Assembly: GCA_937888905.1 (NCBI GenBank)
Contig: CALATA010000014.1
Coordinates: forward strand, 248,001 to 312,000
Direction of reading: 5' to 3'
Source of the DNA: Terrimonas sp937888905
GTDB lineage: Bacteria; Bacteroidota; Bacteroidia; Chitinophagales; Chitinophagaceae
DNA length: 64,000 nt
In this document: positions 58,265-64,000 of the stretch, one piece after another
How positions within the stretch are numbered: the first letter of the stretch is position 1
Layout: every line of letters begins with the position of its first letter
Translations under genes and position numbers: made by a program
Notes under the pieces: generated by a model
Database searches by the model: none
What the model was told of the DNA's origin: nothing
Seen by the model: the letters and a program-made list of their open reading frames with translations, nothing else

Positions 58265-60964
58265 TCATATAATCCAGCGGCTTCTTTTTAAAGCCTGGTT
58301 GATAATGAGTGAAAGGAAGGAGAACACAATGACGATTGACCAATCCTGCCATCCGTAAATTGAAACTTCAAGGACTTTTCTCAACGGAACAACGAAGTAA
58401 GAGAGCAACGCTATAACTATACAACCCAGTACCGCATACCATACATACCTGTTGCGGAACACTTCTGATTTATAAAATGCAACGCCCTTTTCAAATGACA
58501 TATTAAAGACGTGGAGTATCTGCGAAAAAATAAGGGTATAGAAAAGCATATTGTTACACAGCTCACCGTTCCATCCTTCCTGCTTGTGCAGCCACTCGTG
58601 ACTGGTAAGTACCGCACCGATGGTGGTAATGGAGATCACCGTAGAATAGGCAAAAATGGCTGTCCATCTTTTTTTATCAATGATCAGCGTACCGGCCGAA
58701 TAAGGTTTTCGCTGCATGATATGCGCAGGGGCTTCGGTGACACCCAGGGCAAGCGCTGGCAATACATCTGTTACAAGATTGATGAAAAGTATCTGGAGCG
58801 GGAAAAGCTGAAAATGCAAATTCAGAATGGATGCAGTGGCAATGATCAGCAGTTCACTGAGATTACAGGAAAGCAGGTAGATCACAAATTTCCTGATATT
58901 ATCGAAAATTACCCGTCCCTGTTTGATGGCCAGAACGATGGATGAGAAGGCATCATCTTTCAGGACCATATCTGCTACTTCCTGCGCTACCTGCGTACCC
59001 CTTTGTCCCATTGCAATACCGATATCTGCCTTCTTCAGGGCCGGAGCGTCATTCACGCCGTCGCCGGTCATCCCTACTACCATTTTATTTGCCTGGAACA
59101 GGGTCACCAGGTCCAGCTTGTGTTCCGGAGATACACGCGCAAATACAGGGGATTGCAGCCACTTTTGCTTGTCCTCCGGCGTCAGTTGATCGTAGGGCTT
59201 CATGGTGTTCCCGTGAACTACCTCATCGCTTTCTTCTGCCAGCCCCAATTGCATGGCAATGTTCTTAGCGGTGGCCGGGTGGTCTCCGGTGATCATCACT
59301 ACTTTTATGCCTGCTGATCTGCATTCCTGAATGGCCGCACGTACCTCGGGGCGGGGCGGATCTAAAAAGCCGACCACGCCTACCAATGTAAGATGATGCA
59401 AGAAATCTTCCTCTTCCGCATCAGCGCTTCTAAAAGCAAAAGCAAGCATTCTTAACCCGGATTGCGCGTGCTTTTCGGCATTGGATAGCCATGTTGTTTT
59501 TCTTTCTTCAGTCAGTGCAACAACATCGCTTCCTTCCAGTACGGATGAACAGCAGGATAATAGTTCTTCCACTGCTCCTTTTGCGGCTACATAATAGTCA
59601 CTGTCTTTGTGGTGTAGGGTAGCCATGACCTTCGTATCGGAAGAAAAAGGCACTTCATTTATTTTTGAAAAAGCCCGCTGGTATTCATCCGGTTTAACGG
59701 GTGAACAGTAGACCATTTTGAGTAGTCCCACTTCCAGCGGGTCACCCGATTCTTTGGCCGAGGTAGCATCATACTGATACGTTGCGGTGTTACACAGGGC
59801 GGCAATCCGGTGCAAATGCCCATAGGCCGGGTAATGGGGCAACTGATCATTATCCTTAAAGCGTATCACACAGCCTGCAACGTCCACTTCTATGCGGGAG
59901 TTGCCATCCTTAAATTCAATGTAGGCGGCTTCAATTTTGTTCTGTGTAAGTGTACCGGTTTTATCGGTGCAGATCACGTTGGTACCACCCAGGGTTTCCA
60001 CCGATGACAACTTCTTTACGATGACCTGGTGCCTGGCCATCCGTAACATGCCGAATGCCAGCGCTAACGTGGAAACGATGGGCAGCCCTTCAGGAATTGC
60101 GGCAACGGCAAGTGCAATGGATGTTTCCAGCATCTGTACAAAATCCTTCCCGTTTAATATCCCGGCAGTAAATATGGCAACCAAAAGCCCTACGGTGATC
60201 CATAGCAGGTTCTTACTGAGTTTCTGTATTTTCTTTTCAAGCGGTGTAGCCGATTGCTGCGCCTGTTGCACCATGCGGGCAACGGTTCCCAATTCGGTGG
60301 CCATGCCAGTGCGCACCACAACGGCAAAACCATTTCCTTTTGTTACAAAAGTGCCTTTGTACAACATATTGTCCCGTTCGGCCAGGGGAACTGTTTCCAG
60401 CAATTGGCCGGTCTGTTTTTCCACCGGCAAGGACTCGCCGGTAAGTGCGGATTCATCCGATTGTAACTGAGCCGAACTGATCAGCCTGGCATCTGCTGTA
60501 ACCATGTCTCCGCCTTCCACAAATAAAATATCACCCGGTACCAGCTCCTCGGAAGATATGGCACCAAGCGTCCCATCACGCAGCACGCGGGCCGGTACGG
60601 TGGTTAGTTTTTTTAAGGCTTCCATTGAGCGTTCTGCCTGAAACTCCATCAAAAATCCGATGACGGCATTGATCACGATCACGGCGATGATGGCAATCCC
60701 ATCGAGCCATTCCTGGAAGAAAAATGACAGCCCTGCAGCAATGGCCAATAACAGCACAAACGGGCTGATAAACTGGTTGACCAGGATCATGAGCGGGCTT
60801 ACTTTTTTCCCCGATTCAATCCTGTTATAGCCCGCAATGGAAAGCCTGCGTTCGGCTTCCGCCGCAGGAAGCCCGGCTTCCTGCGTGGTATCCAGTTCAT
60901 TCAGGATGGTTGAGCGGTCAACTGACCAGGGTTTGCTCACCTTATTAAATTCTTGTAGTAACAT
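58265..60964 (-). CDS. P2-type cation-transporting ATPase
   Basis: An 899-residue P-type ATPase of the Ca2+/Na+,K+-like (P2) group: N-terminal cation_ATPase_N domain, TGES (~155), transport motif IPEGLP in helix 4 (~292), CTDKTGTLTQNK (~335), MVVGMTGDGVNDAPALKKAD and ten membrane helices (six at the C-terminus). The absence of HMA or CPC/CPH motifs separates it from the metal pumps in this window. The ion is not known; Ca2+ or Mn2+ are reasonable guesses. Upstream of the ATP-cone gene on the same strand (61 bases), so likely in the same transcript. Confidence 0.9.
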   Translation of the reverse strand: MLLQEFNKVSKPWSVDRSTILNELDTTQEAGLPAAEAERRLSIAGYNRIESGKKVSPLMILVNQFISPFVLLLAIAAGLSFFFQEWLDGIAIIAVIVINAVIGFLMEFQAERSMEALKKLTTVPARVLRDGTLGAISSEELVPGDILFVEGGDMVTADARLISSAQLQSDESALTGESLPVEKQTGQLLETVPLAERDNMLYKGTFVTKGNGFAVVVRTGMATELGTVARMVQQAQQSATPLEKKIQKLSKNLLWITVGLLVAIFTAGILNGKDFVQMLETSIALAVAAIPEGLPIVSTLALAFGMLRMARHQVIVKKLSSVETLGGTNVICTDKTGTLTQNKIEAAYIEFKDGNSRIEVDVAGCVIRFKDNDQLPHYPAYGHLHRIAALCNTATYQYDATSAKESGDPLEVGLLKMVYCSPVKPDEYQRAFSKINEVPFSSDTKVMATLHHKDSDYYVAAKGAVEELLSCCSSVLEGSDVVALTEERKTTWLSNAEKHAQSGLRMLAFAFRSADAEEEDFLHHLTLVGVVGFLDPPRPEVRAAIQECRSAGIKVVMITGDHPATAKNIAMQLGLAEESDEVVHGNTMKPYDQLTPEDKQKWLQSPVFARVSPEHKLDLVTLFQANKMVVGMTGDGVNDAPALKKADIGIAMGQRGTQVAQEVADMVLKDDAFSSIVLAIKQGRVIFDNIRKFVIYLLSCNLSELLIIATASILNLHFQLFPLQILFINLVTDVLPALALGVTEAPAHIMQRKPYSAGTLIIDKKRWTAIFAYSTVISITTIGAVLTSHEWLHKQEGWNGELCNNMLFYTLIFSQILHVFNMSFEKGVAFYKSEVFRNRYVWYAVLGCIVIALLSYFVVPLRKVLEVSIYGWQDWSIVIVFSFLSLIINQALKRSRWII

Positions 60965-61120
60965 ATCTTATTTATTAAGTCAAAGCAGTATTACTGACGT
61001 GCTCGGTTTTAGTGACTGTTTACAAATTATCCGCACCTGTCTGTCTCAAGTTTTCTTTGGCAATGAAGTCCAGGGCTGACGCAACACTTTCTTTTTGTTG
61101 TTGGCGCTTTGGAGACGCTG
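60965..61120. other. Spacer between second Cus operon and P2 ATPase
   Basis: No convincing gene. A minus-strand frame ending at 61020 encodes a protein-like stretch (KRQQQKESVASALDFIAKEN, LRQTGADNL) but has no plausible start and overlaps the preceding adaptor's end. It could be a gene stub. The P2 ATPase promoter should lie here; none was placed. Confidence 0.3.
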
Positions 61121-62251
61121 TTACATCTTCATTCCCTCCATGCCGGTGCCCTTCTTCAGCACCAATGCGCTGTTTAACAGGTAAGCGCCACTGGTTACCA
61201 CCAGTTCGCCCTCCTTGAGGCCACCGGTCACCTCCACTTCCTTTTTATTCTGAATGCCTAATTGAATGACCCGGTTTTCATACATGCCATCGCCTTTTTT
61301 CACCCATGCCGTTACCATGTTGCCGACCAGGATGGCAGACTTGGGAATGACCATCGTATATTTTTGATTCCGTTTAATGTTGACGTATGCCATCATACCC
61401 GGCTTTAGCGAAGCGCTTTTGTTACCGATCAGAAACCTTACAAGGCTGATCTTTTGATCTGGTTCCACGGAAGGATTATCGAACACCGGCGTAACGGAAA
61501 ATACCTGATTGGGATAGGCATCAAAATCCGCAGTAATGACGGGCTGTTCCGTTAACCACCTGAGTTCACCGGTGTACATCTGGGCTTCGATCCATAATCG
61601 TGACAGGTCTGCCAACCGGAAAAGCGGGGTTCCGATCTCCACATACTGACCCTCGCTTACAGAAAGGTCAACCAGCGTGCCCCCGACAGGGCTATGGATG
61701 GTAATCAAAGGGGAGGCTTCGCCGCTTTGTTCGATCTGTGTGATCTGCTCCCTCGATAATCCCCACAACAGTAATTTTTTTCTCGCCGCTTCCACCAGTT
61801 GCGCCATTACCTGCTTCATATCGGCGAGTTGCACCTCCTGCCGCAGTACATTGAGCAATTCATTTTCATCAGACAATAACTCTTCACTGTAGATGGCATA
61901 TAAGGGCATACCCTTGCTGATGTTTTCCTGCGGATTGCGGACAAATAATTTTTCGAGCCTTCCCCTGATGCGTGATGTAATAACACTTACGTTACGTTCG
62001 TCAATGCTGGTAGTGCCTACCAGCGTGGTATATTCCGAAATAGCCTGCCTCTTAACCATGTCCACCGCAATGTTGGCATACTGTTCGTCCCGTTTTGAAA
62101 GCGTCACCATCTCCATTTGTTCCCCGGCCGGTCCGTCCGCGCCATGTTGGCTATGTTCCGGCTTTTGTGCATCCCCATCCTTTCCGATGCATGAAGCAAT
62201 GGAAACAATGAGCGGTAGTGCAGTAATGATCATCCATATTTTCTTGTTCAT
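61121..62251 (-). CDS. CusB-type RND periplasmic adaptor (second operon, adaptor 2)
   Basis: A 376-residue lipoprotein from the ATG at 62251 (MNKKIWMIITALPLIVSIAS, Cys ~21); the longer frame to 62305 overlaps the upstream gene. Adaptor core: RIRGRLEKLFVRNPQENISK, a short helical hairpin (~110-150), LITIHSPVGGTLVDLSVSEG and barrel strands through SLKPGMMAYVNI. It lacks the Cys-rich CPMHP module of the first operon, has only a short His/Met-poor N-terminus (SQHG), and so may accept metal from its partner. Last gene of this operon. Confidence 0.87.
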   Translation of the reverse strand: MNKKIWMIITALPLIVSIASCIGKDGDAQKPEHSQHGADGPAGEQMEMVTLSKRDEQYANIAVDMVKRQAISEYTTLVGTTSIDERNVSVITSRIRGRLEKLFVRNPQENISKGMPLYAIYSEELLSDENELLNVLRQEVQLADMKQVMAQLVEAARKKLLLWGLSREQITQIEQSGEASPLITIHSPVGGTLVDLSVSEGQYVEIGTPLFRLADLSRLWIEAQMYTGELRWLTEQPVITADFDAYPNQVFSVTPVFDNPSVEPDQKISLVRFLIGNKSASLKPGMMAYVNIKRNQKYTMVIPKSAILVGNMVTAWVKKGDGMYENRVIQLGIQNKKEVEVTGGLKEGELVVTSGAYLLNSALVLKKGTGMEGMKM

Positions 62252-62261
62252 ACCTACAGCA

Positions 62262-63617
62262 TTAATATTTGATAATTGTCTCCCCGTCTGCGAGGTAAGC
62301 AGCATCCCTGGCTATCCATTCTCCTTTTTGCAGTCCTTGCAGTATTTCGACCCGTTCGTTATCCCGGTGACCGATCCGTACCACCCTTGACTGGAAGATG
62401 TTGCTTCCGTCCTTTGTGACACCGGCCCGCACCCACACAATGGCTACTTTTCCAAGATAAAAGACACTGCCTGCCGGAACCGTAAGGGAACTGGCTGTTA
62501 CGGATGCCGTGGCTGTGATCAGGGAATTTTGTTTAAGTATCCCCGAGGTATTGGGTAAATACACTCTTGCCTGGCTGAATTTTTGCCCGCCCTGATACAC
62601 CAGCTCCAGGAATTGAACAGGGGTTGTAAAGGTCTTTTCCGGCATCAGCTCATTGGTAATGGACAGCGGTTGGCCTTTGCGGATATATTTTTCATTCTCT
62701 TTGGTAAATGCCACTATGCCCCATGCTTCCCTGAAATCATTGATCCAAAAAAGGGTCTGGTCTTTACTCACGTACATCCCTTCACGAATGCTGTTATCGC
62801 TTAACCGGGTAGCCGGACTTACCGCCGATGAACCAGTACTGCCTGCCATTCCACCTCCCATTCCTGCGTCATTACCTGCGCCCCCGGCCATAGCTGACGG
62901 TGCCGATGGATCAAAAAGCACAAATCCTTCAAAAGGGCTGTAAATGGCTATGGTATAAGGCGCTTCCCCTGATTTTTCAATCTGTTTTACCTGGCTGGAG
63001 GTAAGCCCGAGCAATAAGAGCTTTTGCCTGGCTCTGCCCGCGAGAATACTGTCACCGGAAGACTTTTGCAGGTAAAGCAATTCTTCGATATAGGTGCTTA
63101 TGTCGGGGCTGTAGAGTTCCAGTATCTTTTCGCCTTTGCGCACATACTGGTAATTGTATTTTACATACAGCCTTTCAATCCTGCCGCCAACGCGAACGGG
63201 TACTTTCCGGTTGCGCCTGTAATCAAAGTCAATATACCCGTTACCGTGAACCGTAAAACTCGCCGGTTGGTCAAGCGGTTCTATTGCCTGTTGGGTAGAG
63301 ATCACGGTTCGGTTGGTGGGCAGGGTATTCCAGTACATTTCATCCTCTATCGTATCAGTGGACGCCTGTTCACCGGGCATATCCATACCGCCCATGCTGC
63401 CATGCGTAGCATGGGCGTTGCTGGTATCCTTTACCCCGCTCATTTTCATGCCGCTGCTGTCCTTCATAGTGGAATGATCTGCTGCGCCGCCGTAATGGCC
63501 ACCGTGATCTGCGCTGCGATTGTTGCAGGCAAGCAACACAAAAGCAAACCCGATGCATATAAAATATACCCGGCCTTTTTGCCCGCTGAAGCTGGTATGT
63601 TGATTATGATTACACAT
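62262..63617 (-). CDS. CusB-type RND periplasmic adaptor with His/Met-rich head (second operon, adaptor 1)
   Basis: A 451-residue lipoprotein (signal ending LLAC, Cys ~31). The N-terminal ~35-85 is rich in His and Met (DHGGHYGGAADHSTMKDSSG, MKMSGV, MGGMDMPG), replacing the CPMHP module. Adaptor motifs: GGRIERLYVKYNYQYVRKGE, a hairpin (~165-205), IAIYSPFEGFVLFDP, and a Gly/Ala/Met-rich insertion (AMAGGAGNDAGMGGGMAG) like the one in adaptor 1 of the first operon. It is 1 base from the TolC-family gene. Same gene order as 40870-43415. Confidence 0.87.
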   Translation of the reverse strand: MCNHNQHTSFSGQKGRVYFICIGFAFVLLACNNRSADHGGHYGGAADHSTMKDSSGMKMSGVKDTSNAHATHGSMGGMDMPGEQASTDTIEDEMYWNTLPTNRTVISTQQAIEPLDQPASFTVHGNGYIDFDYRRNRKVPVRVGGRIERLYVKYNYQYVRKGEKILELYSPDISTYIEELLYLQKSSGDSILAGRARQKLLLLGLTSSQVKQIEKSGEAPYTIAIYSPFEGFVLFDPSAPSAMAGGAGNDAGMGGGMAGSTGSSAVSPATRLSDNSIREGMYVSKDQTLFWINDFREAWGIVAFTKENEKYIRKGQPLSITNELMPEKTFTTPVQFLELVYQGGQKFSQARVYLPNTSGILKQNSLITATASVTASSLTVPAGSVFYLGKVAIVWVRAGVTKDGSNIFQSRVVRIGHRDNERVEILQGLQKGEWIARDAAYLADGETIIKY

Positions 63618-63618
63618 G

Positions 63619-64000
63619 CTATTTTATTTCCCGTTGATATTCGTATTCAGATTGTATCGTAAACACCTGTCCCAATTTATCGGTACGTTCAAGTTCCTTC
63701 ATGAGCAGCATGTTCCATGCATCCAGCAGTACAAAGAAGTTACCTGTGTTCTGGCGATAGGCCAATAGGTTACTTTCCAGGTTCTTTTTGTAGGAAGGCA
63801 CTACATTTTTATCATAGTTATTCAACTGCCTGGTCTCATAGAGCAGCATGGTGATCTTTTCCCTTACCATTTGTGTGGCCATGAGCTGCATGGTTGATTT
63901 TTCTTTCCGCATGGCATCAATCTCAAACTCCATAGACCGCACATCAGATTTGTACATCTTCGATGACCAGGGCACAATGGGAATGGTCATCATTCCCATG
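63619..64000 (-). CDS. TolC-family outer-membrane factor, N-terminus beyond window edge
   Basis: Only the C-terminal ~127 residues are visible. They parallel the end of CusC (43393-44646): PIVPWSSKMYKSDVRSMEFE versus PIAPWSKKMYQSEIKSMRSN, then a helical region with NTGNFFVLLDAWNMLLM and a final ~20-residue tail. The frame has no stop at the edge, so the gene continues to the right, where by analogy with the first operon a CusA-type pump would be expected. Confidence 0.85.
   Translation of the reverse strand, partial: MGMMTIPIVPWSSKMYKSDVRSMEFEIDAMRKEKSTMQLMATQMVREKITMLLYETRQLNNYDKNVVPSYKKNLESNLLAYRQNTGNFFVLLDAWNMLLMKELERTDKLGQVFTIQSEYEYQREIK

Noticed and set aside
1..64000. CRISPR arrays, tRNA, rRNA, intact insertion sequences or integrase
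   Set aside because: No spaced repeat arrays, no cloverleaf or rRNA text, and no transposase or recombinase motifs were seen in any frame examined.

Overview
The window looks like a chromosomal integrative/conjugative element of a Bacteroidota bacterium, most likely from the Chitinophagia/Sphingobacteriia side. It carries a Bacteroides-type Tra type IV secretion module and many lipoproteins. Several starts carry TAnnTTTG promoter elements, the Bacteroidota -7 consensus. Almost everything is on the minus strand; only a lipoprotein gene (18325-18846) and a metalloregulator gene (40112-40783) are on the plus strand. No integrase, relaxase, coupling protein, rRNA, tRNA, CRISPR array or intact insertion sequence was seen, so the element's ends lie outside.

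Region 1 (1-18076): conjugation module, transcribed right to left. It runs traE, a DUF1896-like gene, a giant methylase/helicase gene, traF, a duplicated-domain protein, traG (VirB4 ATPase), a small protein, three tandem TraI-like periplasmic proteins, traJ, traK, traL-like, traM, traN and an edge-truncated element protein. Region 2 (18077-22989): a lipoprotein, an RteC-like protein, a one-piece sensor kinase/receiver/LuxR regulator and a GNAT acetyltransferase, with palindromes between the two regulators. This resembles a rewired RteABC control circuit.

Region 3 (23091-36699): copper/silver handling. It holds a multicopper oxidase fused to a barrel-like tail, a haem-binding protein, a YHS-like lipoprotein, DUF305 and DUF3347 proteins, a YVTN propeller lipoprotein, a CPH-type P1B ATPase, a Cys-rich exported protein, a CopZ-like chaperone and a CopA-like ATPase. 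copZ and copA share a promoter block with identical internal spacing. Region 4 (36827-40868): a damaged iron/manganese-type operon (Rieske protein, di-haem oxidoreductase, porin truncated into a TonB-receptor tail) next to a DtxR/MntR regulator, with two matching palindromic operators between them.

Region 5 (40870-48364): a Cus-type RND efflux operon (HYC_CC_PP protein, cusA in two overlapping frames, cusC, two cusB adaptors). The cusA overlap contains an A AAA AAC heptamer in the right phase for -1 frameshifting. Region 6 (48540-52670): an AraC regulator with an SDR gene, a HhH/nuclease-like protein, two gene remnants, and an AraC regulator with its own HMA-like metal domain. Region 7 (52700-60964): PRPP synthetase, an SDR broken by a nonsense codon, an AMP/thymidine phosphorylase, a beta-CASP hydrolase, an ATP-cone/nuclease protein and a P2-type cation ATPase. 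This is the least explained multi-gene set in the window. Region 8 (61121-64000): the start of a second Cus-type operon (two adaptors, TolC partner cut by the window edge).

Together the genes suggest a mobile metal-resistance element: metals are oxidised, bound and exported in the periplasm by regions 3, 5 and 8, sensed by HMA-AraC and DtxR-type regulators, and spread by region 1 under the control of region 2. All functional calls rest on motif recognition without database searches.
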